From contig CAUZXS010000150.1 of NCBI GenBank assembly GCA_963585895.1, positions 124,001-188,000 of the forward strand: 64,000 nt of DNA, given 5' to 3'. Of this stretch, positions 21,141 through 31,765 are shown in pieces. Numbering within the stretch: the first letter of the stretch is position 1; every line of letters starts with the position of its first letter. The notes below the pieces were generated by a model, which was not told the DNA's origin, searched no databases, and saw nothing but the letters and a program-made list of their open reading frames with translations. The translations under genes and the position numbers were made by a program. This DNA is from Sepioteuthis lessoniana. Its lineage: Eukaryota > Mollusca > Cephalopoda > Myopsida > Loliginidae.

Positions 21141-21832
21141 TTACCATGACTAGAAAATTCGGCAAACACCTACATGCAACATACGGAACACTGAATAGCT
21201 GTTTTGACTTTATTGAATCTCATCAACAGTGCATACTGTGATCTCCACCTCTGGAGATTGAACCAGTGTTGCATATTGACCTCCGACCTAGCCAAGCTGT
21301 CAAAAGAAGAAATGCACCTGTGTAAATAACAGGTGTATCCAGTCAAAGATATCAGAAGATCAGGGGATGGCCTTGACTGTCGTCGGGTTGAATTGAGTGG
21401 GCGTAAAACTATGATATAACCCCGGCGACAAGAAGTTCAGTTCAGTTGGAGTTCAGAGCTTGAATTCAGTGTTCCAGTTCGAGCTGTGGGAACCAGCTCT
21501 CAGCAGGCCCCTGGTTGAGCAGCCCAGGAGAATGGGAAAGAAAGGCTGTGATAGCCAGAAGAGTTTGGGGGTCAATATGTTGCAGTCTTTGTTCGGTCTC
21601 CAACTCCCTCTCGCACACAACCCTTTCAAATAAAGTGAGAGGTATATTTTTCTAAAGAACTGTGTCCGCTCATCTTTATTGTGTTGAATATGTTTCTGCA
21701 TGAATATATGTAGGTATAGTTGTTCATGGCTATACAACACCAGCAACCACAGAATGCAGAAATCAAAACTCTACCACTGGGCCACCAGTCCATGCCACAC
21801 ATAAGTGATGCCAAATCAACTAGTCATGGTAA
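21141..21832 (-). mobile_element. TIR-bounded tRNA-like element, split by a solo LTR
   Basis: 13-bp perfect inverted ends TTACCATGACTAG / CTAGTCATGGTAA. On the minus strand it reads GGCCCAGTGGTAGAG (A box), then GCATTCTGTGGTTGCTGG and, after the LTR, GGTTCAATCTCC (B box). The same element without LTR is at 48470. Inner coding capacity: none. Confidence 0.75.
21267..21739 (+). mobile_element. Solo LTR, 473 bp, 4-bp target duplication
   Basis: Begins TGTTGCATATTGACC and ends GGCTATACAACA, so the termini are TGTTG/CAACA. CCAG occurs on both sides (21263-21266 and 21740-21743). In plus orientation a TATA-like GATATAAC lies near 21412 and an AATAAA signal near 21629, the usual U3-R order. Removing it restores the tRNA-like host element. 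Confidence 0.82.
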
Positions 21833-22190
21833 TATATATAACATAGCAATACTTGGAACCATTTGACTGTGAGCAAATGAATAGAATTAGTATTGAATAG
21901 AATTAGTGTTAAATAGCAATATTTGTAAGAACTTCATTGTCAGCAAAGAAATAATGGTTAATATTGAATAGAAATATTAGTGTTAGATGGCAATAATTGA
22001 AACCATTTAAATGTGTAAAAACAGTAGCAATACCAGTGTGTTAACGATTTAGTTCTAACTCATTTAAAAATGAAATTTCCTACAAACTATTTGCGGAAAC
22101 AAATGACTGATATTAAATGAGTTCAATGATATATAGTTCAGGCTCATTTAAAAGTGTTATCAACCAAATGTATTTAAAATATATGTGAAG
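21833..22190 (+). mobile_element. Element B, 3' continuation of the nested host
   Basis: Body motifs CATAGCAATACTTGGAACCA and CAAATGACTGATATTAAATG, without a recognisable hairpin tail. Confidence 0.55.
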
Positions 22191-22211
22191 AAAAGTAGAA
22201 AAAACAAACAA

Positions 22212-22913
22212 TCCTAAATTTGAAGAATTTATTATGAACAAGCCGCCACAGGCATTGGCCTCCATGTCAATGCACACAAAACAGAATATATGTGCTATAA
22301 TCAAACAGGCGACATCACCACACTAGACAGAACCCCTCTGAAACTGGTAGACAAATTCACCTACCTAGGAGGCTGCGTCTCATCAACCGAAAAGGACATC
22401 GACACGCGGCTAACAAAGGCATGGACAGCTATCGATAGGCTATCGATCATCTAAAAATGAAATGCAGTTTCTTCCAGGTAGCAGTTGTATCGATACTGCT
22501 GTATGGATGCACTACTTGGACGCTAACTAAACGGCTGGAGAAGAAGCTGGATGGCAGTTACACAAGAATGCTGTGAGCAATATTGAACAAGTCCTGGAGG
22601 CAACACCCCACAAGACACCAACTATACGGCCAGCTACCTCCCATCACCAAAACTATCCAAGTTAGATGAACCAGACATGCAGGACACTGCTGGAGAAGCA
22701 GGGACGAGCTCATAAGTGATGTACTCCTATGGACCCCCACATATGGCCAAGCAAAAGCAGGATGACCAGCTCAAACATACATACAGCAGCTCTGTGAGGA
22801 TACAGGATGTAGCCCTGAAGAACTACCAGAGGCGATGAACGATAGGGAGAAGTGGCGAGAGAGGGTCAGGGATATCCATGCTAGCGGCATGACATAATGA
22901 TGATGATTATGAA
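22212..22913 (+). pseudogene. Non-LTR retroelement copy with 8-bp target duplication
   Basis: 5'-truncated copy starting CAAGCCGCCACAGGCATTGG and ending in ATGATGATG. ATTATGAA flanks both sides. Frames read HVNAHKTEYMCYNQTGDITT, TWTLTKRLEKKLDGSYTRML and, after TGA 22667-22669, RHAGHCWRSRDELISDVLLW. A 35-bp stretch between SII and NAVSSR is deleted relative to siblings. Confidence 0.85.
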
Positions 22914-23270
22914 AGTCAATGTTGAACATTTCGGTTGCAATGATCTTCTTCAGGTTATTAAATTCTTGGAAAGAGCTGTTAAAATAATTATGAATGGTTG
23001 ATAAACTAACTGCAGAAAAGAAAGGGTGTGTAAAGAGAAAGATTCATAAAAGTATATTCAATGTTCTTATTTCTGAAAATATTATTATTTTCTTGTTACT
23101 TGGACTGATATTGGAAATTTGTTGGGTTTCAAAGGGATAAAAATAGAAGATTATAAAAATAATGACAGAACATTTTTTAAATATTAATATATATGGATAA
23201 ACAGGATTTGGCATTAACTAACCAAAAATGGTTGATATGCCATAAAATAAAACTAATCAACAGTGTTGTG
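22914..23270. other. Intronic sequence with one hairpin unit
   Basis: Unique DNA to about 23185, then ATATGGATAAACAGGATTTG and hairpin GGCATTAACTAACC / GGTTGATATGCCATAAAAT. Confidence 0.5.
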
Positions 23271-23272
23271 GA

Positions 23273-23515
23273 GTTGTCTTCATGGTGTAATGGTTAAAGC
23301 AATGGACTGTGGAATCGTAGTAAGCAAGTTCAAACTCCGGTCACACTATTATGCTAATTTTTGGGCAAATACTCTTGGGAAAGGTATGAACCCCCTTATC
23401 CTCCCGGCTATGGGTTAAATATTACCACTACTGTTCTTCTAGGAGAATAGCTTTGGCATTAAATAACCTAGAAAAGGTTGATATGCCATTAAACAAAGAA
23501 ACCAAACCATATGGT
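23273..23515 (+). mobile_element. SINE-C, full length
   Basis: tRNA-like head TGGTGTAATGGTTAAAGC (A box) and AAGTTCAAACTCCGG (B box), central block ACTCTTGGGAAAGGTATGAA, ACCACTACTGTTCTTCTAGG, and hairpin tail CTTTGGCATTAAATAACC / GGTTGATATGCCATTAAAC with AAACC end. Reference copy of this family. Confidence 0.85.
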
Positions 23516-23637
23516 TAAATGGTTTCAAGTATTCCTATCAAACATAAATAATTCTATTTGATATCAATCATTTGTTGGCATACAGATGAATGGTTTCACG
23601 TATTACTGTCTAAATCAATTTTGCATACGGTTAAGAG

Positions 23638-23880
23638 GTGGGGTGTCCTCGTGGTGCAATGGTTAAAGCGATGGACTGCGTAGTAAGCAAGTTCATACTC
23701 CAGTCGCACTATTACGTTCACTTTTGGGCAAATACCCTTGGGAAAGGTATTAACCCCCTTATCTTCCAAGCTATGGGTTAAATAGTATCAGTACTGTTCT
23801 TCTAGGAGAATAGCTTTGGCATTAAATAACCTAAAAAGGTTGATATGCCATTAAACAAAGAAACCAAACCAAACCAACAG
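23638..23880 (+). mobile_element. SINE-C, full length
   Basis: Second copy 120 bp after the first, same order of parts; A box 23652-23664, B box 23691-23701, tail ending AAACCAAACCAAACC. Confidence 0.85.
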
Positions 23881-24030
23881 TGTTGTGGACAGTTAATAAT
23901 AATCATTTATTTTTACAGTTATATGACTACAGTTATATGACTTCGCATATTCTTATCCAATGCAAATAATTTTCAAGCAGATATATTTGACCTATCGATG
24001 GGACCCTTATCAGTGAAGCGAGGAATCTGT

Positions 24031-24375
24031 TGTAGAAGTCACTGCTCTAACATGCAGAATAAGCAAGAATAACAACACTGACCGACTCCATGACCCTGGC
24101 TAGCATCTGGCTGGCAGACAAAAAGTAGAACGGGCGTTAACTCAGTACAGAACCCATAACACCTGACACATGACTGAAGCAAGCCGGTGCATTTATACAC
24201 TAATATGCCCACTCACTGGGCCAGCAACTAATCACTGTCCAGGGAATGGACTTGGCCACCTCCGAATAGTGGAACGTCCCACTGTCCATATAATCTCACT
24301 TCAACTCGTAATTCATTATGCGTGTGAGCACTGACTCATTGCTACTGAGCCTTACGATAGAATTCCAATATATGT
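24031..24375. mobile_element. Solo LTR, second copy of the 16728 family
   Basis: TGTAGAAGTCACTGCTCTAAC to GAATTCCAATA, inserted in a minus element-B piece (GACCTATCGATGGGACCC on its left). No clean target duplication. Confidence 0.7.
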
Positions 24376-24490
24376 CAATTTCATCTCTTGTAGAGGAATA
24401 AACCTCACCCTCAAGAGGTGTTCTGGGGTATGACACCAAACTGCAACCAGTGATGGGGCTCCAGTTCTGCAGCTCGAGGAAGAGGGAAGA
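24376..24490 (+). repeat. Element-B head variant
   Basis: CTCTTGTAGAGGAATAAACC, GGTATGACACCAAACTGC, GGGGCTCCAGTTCTG; a diverged subtype also seen at 27780 and 43180. Confidence 0.5.
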
Positions 24491-24615
24491 AATTTCATCG
24501 ATATTATTTTATGATTTATCAAAGACTCAGATAACGTCAGTAAACTGTTATTTTATCTTGACCCTATATTTTTAGCTCTGAAACCCAAAATAATTTTGAT
24601 ATAGTTAAAATCAAC

Positions 24616-25158
24616 CCAGTTGACTGGGGCTGTAGAATACATCGACTGCATACCTGCAGATGGGTAAGACCAAAACAAGTGTCCTAGATATGACATTAAA
24701 CAATCTGATGGTGAGGCTCCAGTAATGCTGGATCTTTAGGGAATTGCAGAGTAGCCCTTCATTGCCATTGCTCCCAGGTCCACTCTGACCCGGAGTGGTG
24801 GCACCTGATAGGGTCCTATGTATTGGTCAAACAAAACTGTTTGAAATTTGAAATGTGTGCAAACGAATGACTTATGCTAAATTGGATTGTTAGAAATAGA
24901 ACTGTTTGATCATTTAACTGTGTATAAACAAATGACTGAAATTAAATTGAATAGTTAGTTATACATAGCAATAGTTAAAACCATTTAACTTTGGTGACTT
25001 TGCTAAGTTGAATTGTTAGAAATAGAACTGTTTCATCATTTAACTGTGTGTATCTCCAAAATGTTATTACAAATCATATATTTAATATATATGTAAAAAC
25101 AGGATTTGGCATTAAATAACCAATAATGTTTGATATGCCAGAAAACCAAACCAAACAA
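24616..25158 (+). mobile_element. Element B, complete, 11-bp target duplication, beside exon 5
   Basis: 543 bp from CCAGTTGACTGGGGCTG to hairpin and AAACCAAACCAAACAA. TTAAAATCAAC is present at 24605-24615 and 25159-25169. Single hairpin tail, so this is the minimal complete form. It inserted antisense to the gene, with its duplicated target ending eight bases from the exon 5 boundary. Confidence 0.88.
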
Positions 25159-25177
25159 TTAAAATCAACAGGCCTAC

Positions 25178-25254
25178 CTCGATAATCAAATGTAATGGTG
25201 TGATAGTTCATTGCTGAAAATATTTTGTATATCTGGAGTCGATGTGAGCCAGCC
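25178..25254 (-). CDS. ABHD12: ABHD12-like exon 5
   Basis: 77 bp, acceptor TTTTTCCAG, donor CGAG/GTAGGC. Reads (R)AGSHRLQIYKIFSAMN and YHTITFDYR(G). Human ABHD12 has [26 protein letters not shown] at this place. An element-B copy is inserted with its duplicated target ending at 25169, only eight bases past the exon edge on the intron side; the donor consensus itself is intact. Confidence 0.95.
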
Positions 25255-25474
25255 CTGGAAAAAGAAAAGGAGAAAATAAAATAGTGAGAACCAAGAATCG
25301 TCCATTGTTCAATAGACATAAACATGTCTTTTCATTGTGAAAAATTCTAACTTGAAGGATTCTCATTATTCCATGAATTATTCAGACGAGTATCCTCATC
25401 TTTGTTGTATTCAACTCTCTTTAGTATTGTCTGACATTTTGGCATGAAATATTATCATTCCATGAATTATTCTA

Positions 25475-25735
25475 GCTAGCTCATTGGCTTAGTGGGTTGA
25501 GTGTTTATCAATGATCCAGGAGACAGAGGTTCAATCCCAGGTTGCCTCATACCAAAGAATAAAAAATGGTACTTGATACCTCCTTGCTTAAAACTCAGCA
25601 TTATAAGGTATGTATTAAGGGTGAAGTGGAGCAATCAAGGGAATGGAATGGTACCCTCTCCAACAACTCAGAGTTGTAGCTATTGAAAAGGGAGCCTTCA
25701 GGTTGCCCTCGACTACAGTTGCCAACTTTTCTTAT
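25475..25735 (+). mobile_element. SINE-D
   Basis: Plus copy: CTCATTGGCTTAGTGGG, AGGTTCAATCCCAGG, 3' end CTACAGTTGCCAACTTT. Confidence 0.8.
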
Positions 25736-25769
25736 TATGTATTATTCTAATCAGTATCCTCATCTTGTG

Positions 25770-26012
25770 GGGGAAGTGGGGGAGTACTCATGGCATGATG
25801 GCTAATGTCCAGGACTTCAGCCTCATAGTGAGCGAGGTTGAACTCCAGTTGTGCTATTATGTTCACTTTCTAATACCCTCAGAAAAGGCATGAACTCCCT
25901 TATCCCCCAATTATAGGTTAAATAGTATCCCTGCTGTCTTCTCCGAAGATAGCTTTGGCATTAAATAACCCATGAAGGTTGATATGAAATTAAATAAAGA
26001 AACCAAACCATG
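25770..26012 (+). mobile_element. SINE-C
   Basis: Head ATGGCATGATGGCTAA, B box GAGGTTGAACTCCAG, tail TTTGGCATTAAATAACCC / GGTTGATATGAAATTAAA, AAACC. Confidence 0.78.
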
Positions 26013-26059
26013 TTACCGTGAATGATTAAAGTACTTGTATAGATGTTTAAAAATATTGT

Positions 26060-26290
26060 GGAACGAAAGAGTTTCTATGGTGCAATGGCTAAAGTACGAG
26101 ACTGTGGCTTTGAAGTAAGCGAGATCAAACCCCAGTCATGCTATTTTACATTCACTTTCTGATAAATCCTCTTGGGAAAGATATTGAACCCTTTTATCCA
26201 CCCTATTGTTCTTCTATAAAAATGGTTTAGCATTAAATAACCCACAAATGTTCATATGCCATTGTTTAATAAACCAAAACAAACCAATAC
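26060..26290 (+). mobile_element. SINE-C, diverged
   Basis: TATGGTGCAATGGCTAAAG, GAGATCAAACCCCAG, hairpin TTTAGCATTAAATAACCC / TTCATATGCCATTG. Confidence 0.72.
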
Positions 26291-26339
26291 TCAACTCTTC
26301 CTAGTATTGTCCGACATGAAATATTATCATTATTCCATG

Positions 26340-26521
26340 AATTATTTACCTGAGTTTTCCTTCAGCAAGACTGTTTGGCATATCAAAGTTAAAGAGCCTA
26401 GTCTGACCTACTATTAACCCATAGCTGGCAGGAGATTAGTTAGATGCATACCAATAGCAAATTTATTACCACTATGTGAAATACAAATAATACCATCCAG
26501 GATTCGGACTCAGATTACCAA
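26340..26521 (-). mobile_element. SINE-A, first part (split by element B)
   Basis: Minus copy running from the tail to GGATTCGGACTCAGATTACCA; its head resumes at 27442. Confidence 0.75.
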
Positions 26522-27441
26522 CTGTCCAGTCGGTTGGGGTGTAGGATACATCAACTGTATCTCTGCAGAGGGTAGGACCCTCTCCAATGATTGTCCTGGA
26601 TATGACACTAAACAATCTGATGGTGGGGTTCCGGTAAGGCTGGATCTTTGGGGAATGTACAGCGCCCATTCCTTGACATCACTACCAGGTCCACTCCCAC
26701 CTTGAGTGGTAGCACCTGAAAGGGTCTTACTTATGGGTCAAATAGAACTGTTTGACATTTAAACTGTGTGCAAACAAATGACTTATGTTTCATTGAGTTG
26801 CTTGAAATAGAACTATTTTTACATTTAACTGTGTGTAAACGAATAACTGATATTTGAATTGTTAGTTATTGTTTGTAATACTGAGAATCATTTAACTTTG
26901 TTGATGTATGTTTTCAAATTATATACATCAAATATAAATGTATAAACCAGATTTAGCATTAAATAACCCACAATGGTTGATATGCCATAAAACACAACCA
27001 AACGAAATCATATATATCTAATATGTATGTATAAAAAGGATTTGGCATTAAATAACCCACAATGGTTGATATGCCATAAAATCAAACCAAACCAAATCCT
27101 ATATATTTAATATATATGCATAAAGAGGATTTGGCATTAAATAACCTACAATGGTTGATATGCCATAAAACCAAACCAAACCAAGTCCTATATCTAATAA
27201 ATATGTATGAGGATTTGGCATTAAATAACCCACAATGGTTGATATGCCATAAAACCCAAACAAACCCTATTCTATATATTTAATAAATATGTATGAGGAT
27301 TTGGGATTAAATAACCCACAATGGTTGATATGCCATAAAACCCAACCAAACCATATCCTATATATTTAATAAATATGTATGAGGATTTGGCATTAAATAA
27401 CCCACAATTGTTGATATACCATAAAACTCAAGCAAACAATT
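26522..27441 (+). mobile_element. Element B with six hairpin units, inserted in SINE-A
   Basis: 920 bp bounded by the 11-bp duplication CAGATTACCAA (26511-26521 and 27442-27452). Head from TGTCCAGTCGGTTGGGG, body, then six hairpin units of about 80-88 bp, ending CATAAAACTCAAGCAAACAA. Shows that head, body and array moved as one unit. Confidence 0.88.
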
Positions 27442-27480
27442 CAGATTACCAAGTCCATTTCCCACACTGATAGCCATTCC
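27442..27480 (-). mobile_element. SINE-A head, continuation
   Basis: CAGATTACCAAGTCCATTTCC and GATAGCCATTCC complete the copy started at 26340. Confidence 0.7.
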
Positions 27481-27775
27481 ATCAGTTGCAATTCTTTGGG
27501 AAAGTAACACAATTGTAAATACAAAAGTGTGTATATAAGAAAAATTAGAAATTCTATTGTTCAACTCAACAATGAAAATAAAGATGAGGAACCCAGTAAA
27601 AATAATTTGAGGAATAACCTTTCAAAACACGAGAAACTATTTATTCTGTCATGGATAGAATTTTCATAGAGAAAAAAAATTTTTACTCCAAATATTTCAT
27701 TTTGAAAAGGGTAAATTGGAATCTAAATCATTTTGTACTTTGATTTCTTGAACAAAATCAAAAGTTCAAGTGTCT
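27481..27775. other. Unique intronic sequence
   Basis: AT-rich, no recognised family. Confidence 0.4.
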
Positions 27776-27779
27776 GAGG

Positions 27780-28230
27780 TATGACATTCAACTGCATCTG
27801 GTGGTGAGGCTACAGTCCTGGAGATCTGAGCATTGTGAAGTCAACTCTTTGTTGCTATTAAACTCCCAGGTCCACTCTGACCTGGAGTGGTTCTACCTGT
27901 TAGGGTTCCACCTATGAGTTGCCCACCCGGCTGGGGATGAAGAATACACCATCTGCTTCTCTATAGAGTGGTAAGATCCCCCACCTCCATACAAGTGTCC
28001 AAGATATGACACTAAACAATCTGATGGTGAGGTTCCAGTAATGCTGGAGCTTTGGGGAATGCAGAGCACCCCTTCAATGCCATGACTCCCAAGTCTACTC
28101 TGGCCCAAAGTGGTAGCACCTGATAGGGTCCTATCTATGGGTCAAATAGAACTAAACTGTGTACTTATGCTAAACTGAATTACTTGGAATAGAATTGTTT
28201 CGACATTTAACTGTTTGTAGATAGAAACTA
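27780..28230 (+). mobile_element. Two element-B heads in tandem, plus
   Basis: First a variant head (27780-27905), then a second beginning CCCACCCGGCTGGGGATG (27919) with body to 28230, where an RT copy is inserted. Confidence 0.65.
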
Positions 28231-28897
28231 TCATCATCATCATGTCGTGCCGCGAGCACAGATATCCCTGACTCTCTCTCGCCAATTTTCCCTATCGTTC
28301 ATCGCCTCTGGCAGGTCTTCTGGGCTACATCCCATATCCTTACATAGCTGCTGTATGTATGTTCTAGCTGGTCTTCTTGCTTTAGCTCATCCATATGTGG
28401 GGGTCCATAGGAGTATATCACTTATGAGCTCTTCCCTGCTCCTCCAGCAGTGTCCTGCGTGCCTGGCTCGTCTAACTTGGATAGTTTTCGTGATGGGAGG
28501 CAGGTGGCCATATAGTTGGTGCTTTGTGGGGTGTTGCCGCCAGGACTTGTTTAATATTGCTCGCAACATTCTTGTGTAGTTGCCATCTAGCTTCTTCTCC
28601 AGCCGTTTTGTTAGCGTCCAAGTAGTGCATCCATATTGCAGTATCGACACGACCGCAGCCTGGAAGAAACTGCGTTTCATTTTATCGGTCAGGTTTGATT
28701 TCCATATGACCGATAGCTTATCGATAGCTGTCCATGTCTTCGTTAGCCACGTGTCGATGTCTTTTTCAGTTGATGAGACACTGCTTCCGAGGTAGGTGAA
28801 TTTGTCAACCAGTTTCAGAGAGGTTCTGTCTAGTGTGGAAATGTCGCCTGCTTGATGAAAGCACATATATTCAGTTTTGTGTGCATTGACATGGAAG
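28231..28897 (-). pseudogene. Non-LTR retroelement copy, 3' 670 bp, readable frame
   Basis: Minus strand; 3' (CAT)n run at 28231-28242. The frame from 28897 to 28387 reads FHVNAHKTEYMCFHQAGDIS, FTYLGSSVSSTEKDID, WTLTKRLEKKLDGNYTRM, then VRRARHAGHCWRSREELISD and ILLWTPTYG. It keeps CGA where most siblings have TGA. AAACT occurs on both flanks, a possible short duplication. Confidence 0.85.
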
Positions 28898-29079
28898 CCA
28901 AAACTGAATTGTTTGAAATTTAGTTTGGTGTTAAATGACCCAAAAAGTGTTGATATGCCATAAAATAAAACAACCACCCACCCATCTATCTATGTATCAA
29001 ATAAATAAAAATAGTTAATACAGGATGTGATGGGTAAATTTTTGGCATTTTAAATTATTTAATTTCATGCATGCACTTT

Positions 29080-29665
29080 ATTTGTTTCTGGTTTTGTCTA
29101 CTGTGCAGCAAACAAGAATCAGTAGGGCACTGTTAGTGAGGAAAGCTCCACCACAATGCAATTCGCTCCTCCAGAAAATTTGGAAATGGCAGGCTGTACT
29201 GCTTGGTATCCACAGCCAAAGCTCCAATACGGAAATTTCAGAATTTTTGGAAAAGCAAACATCCAGATTACATTACGGCGTTTGGAGTGGTCATGAGCGA
29301 TGGTGACATTATACCTACATTCATTTTCCCACATGGCCTCTGGTCTACATCAATGCCTCGAGGAAGAGGCAGTACTGACTGGGATTGAGAGGATGGGTGC
29401 TGGAAAACCCTACTTCAGGCTATAGACTCTTCGCCATGCCACACAAACAGGAGAACCCAATGTTGGCAGTCAGAAAAGTTCTGCAACCTAATCACCTCTA
29501 ACATCTGGCCACCTCACTCCGCCTATTGTAATCCCCTTGATTATTATGGGTGGGGCTTGGTAACCGAAGATGAACTGAAGGTAAGGATAATGGCAGTATT
29601 TACCAATTTAAACAAGGAGATTGTTAGAAAGGCTTACCGGAGATTCTATTTATCTAATTTCTCTG
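29080..29665 (+). pseudogene. Mariner-like transposase relic (family T2)
   Basis: Broken frames give ITAFGVVMSDGDIIPTFIFP, SSPCHTNRRTQCWQSEKF, NIWPPHSAYCNPLDYYGWG and LKVRIMAVFTNLNKEIVRKA. This matches the C-terminal half of mariner-type transposases with a WPPNSPD.NPLDYYVWG signature. Distinct from M1-M5 and T1. The second Asp before the PCHT motif is hard to place. It runs directly into the RT copy. Confidence 0.72.
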
Positions 29666-29669
29666 GGGT

Positions 29670-30880
29670 TATAGACAACATCCTTAGGAAAAACCAAAAT
29701 GGCTTCCGGAGAAATAGATCCACAACCTCATAGATATTGACCATTCGTAGAATCCTTGAAGGCGTTCGGGCAAAAAACCTTCAGGCGACATTACTATTTG
29801 TCGACTTAACCAAGGCCTTCGATTCCATCCACAGAGGGAAAATGGAACTAATCCTACTAGCATACGGCCTACCAAAAGAAACCGTAGCAGCAATAATGAT
29901 CCTCTACAGAAACACAAAAGTGAAAGTACGTTCACCAGATGGAGACACGGAATACTTCGACATTGTTGCAGGAGTACTAAAAGGAGACACGCTAGCCCCA
30001 TACCTCTTTATCATCTGTTTAGACTACGTGCTTAGAACTTCGATCGACAAAATCAGAGAAAATGGCTTCAAGCTGACTAAGAAAAGAAGCAAAAGGTACC
30101 CCGCAAAAACAATCACAGACGCCGACTACGCTGATAACTTGGCGTTACTGGCGAATACGCCTAATCAAGCAGAGACACTACTGCATAGTTTGGAACGAGC
30201 TGCAGCAGGCATTGGCCTCCATGTCAATGCGCACAAAACTGAATATATGTGTTACAACCAAACGGGCAACATTACCACTCTAGACGGAGCCTCTCTGAGG
30301 CTAGTGGACAAATTCACCTACCTAGGAAGTAGCGTCTCATCAACCGAAAACGACATCGACACACGGCTGACGAAAGTATGGAGGGCTATCGATAGGCTCT
30401 CAATCATATGGAAATCAGACCTGACCGATAAAATGAAACGCAGTTTCTTCCAGGCAGCGGTTGTATCGATACTGCTATATGGATGCACTACATGGACGCT
30501 AACAAAACGGCTGGAGAAGAAACTTGACGGCAACTACACAAGAATGTTGCGAGCAATATTGAACAAGTCCTGGCGACAACACCTCACGAGACACCAACTA
30601 TACGGCCCCTTGCCTCCCATCACGAAAACTATACAGGTTATATGAGCCAGACACGCCGGACACTGCTGGAGAAGCAAGGACGAGTTCGTAAGTGATGTAC
30701 TCCTATTGACCCCCACATATGGCCAAGCAAAAGCAGGACGACCAGCCCGAACTTACATACAGCAGCTATGTGAGAACACAGGATGTAACTCAGAAGACCT
30801 GCCGGAGGCGATGAATGATAGGGAGAAGTGGCGAGAGAGGGTCAGGGATATCCGTGCTGGCAGCACGACTTGGTGATGAT
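29670..30880 (+). pseudogene. Longest non-LTR reverse transcriptase copy
   Basis: About 1.2 kb. Open frame 29737-30645 (302 codons) has RT motif A (LLFVDLTKAFDSIHR, Asp at residue 24), motif B (GVLKGDTLAPYLFIICLDY) and motif C changed to ADYADNLALL (residues 129-138), where the second Asp of YADD is Asn. The connection region HVNAHKTEYMCYNQTGNITT and TKRLEKKLDGNYTRMLRAIL follow. TGA at 30643-30645 replaces an Arg codon; the same frame then continues ARHAGHCWRSKDEFVSDVLL to ERVRDIRAGSTTW. Another stop (29731) precedes the ATG. Tail (ATG)n near 30875. An endonuclease domain is not present. Type is non-LTR, RTE-like by its short-repeat tail (tentative). Confidence 0.88.
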
Positions 30881-30884
30881 GATG

Positions 30885-31060
30885 AGATAAATACATACAC
30901 TGAAACATTTATAAATGAATCAAATTTTTGCATTAAATGTTCCATAAGGAATTGATATGCCATTAAACAAATAAACGCAACCTTAACATATGAATCAAAT
31001 TTTGGCATTAAATAGCCCATAAGGAATTGATATGCCGTTAAATGAATAAATCAAACAATA
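30885..31060 (+). repeat. Two free hairpin units
   Basis: Each: TTTTGGCATTAAATAGCCCA / GAATTGATATGCCGTTAAA followed by AATAAA. The middle of the hairpin differs from the element-B type (subtype shared with 60475-60800). Confidence 0.65.
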
Positions 31061-31061
31061 T

Positions 31062-31750
31062 CAAATCTTTTTCATTTTCCTCGTTTTTCCTCTTACTGCT
31101 TCTTTCACTCCCTCCTTCATTTTTTTTTTCTATCCTCTTCTTTCACTTACTCTCTCCTCTCACCTTTCCCTTTTTCATCTTTCACTCTCTACACTTCTTT
31201 TCTTTCTCTTCTTTCCCTCTCTCCTCTTCTTTCCCTCTCTTCTCTCCTCTCCCTCTCTGCTCTCCTCTTCTTTCCTTATCTCCTCTTCTCTTTTCTCCCT
31301 CTCTCCTCTTCCTCTCTCCTCTTCTTTCCCTCTCTCTTCTCCTCTTCTCTCTTCTCATCTTCTCTCTCTCTCTCCTCTTCTTTCCCTCTCTCTTCTCATC
31401 TTCTCTCTCTCTCTCTCTCCTTTTCCTATCTTCTTCTTTTCTTCCCCTCTCTCTTCTTTTCTTTCCCTCTACCCCCTTCTTTTCTCTCCCTCTCTCCTCT
31501 CCTTTTCTTTCTCTCTCCTCTTCTTTCCCTCTCTCTCCTTCTTTTCTTTCCCTCTCTCTTCTTCTTTTCTTTCCCTCTACCCCCTTCTTTTCTCTCCCTC
31601 TCTCCTCTTCTTTTCTCTCCCTCTCTCCTCTTCTCTTCTTTCCTCTTATCTTCTTTTTCTCTCTCCTCTTCTTTCCTTCTCTCCTTTCCCTCTCCCCTCT
31701 TCTTTCCTTCTCTCCCTCTCTCCTCTTTCGCTCACTCCTCTTCTCTAGTA
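31062..31750. repeat. Polypyrimidine tract, about 690 bp
   Basis: Nearly pure C/T on the plus strand (CTCTCTCCTCTTCTTTCCCT variants). The 242-codon open frame inside encodes only S, L, F and P-rich low complexity and is not a gene. Relative to the gene it is a polypurine tract in the transcript. Confidence 0.97.
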
Positions 31751-31765
31751 ATCAGCCATTTACAA

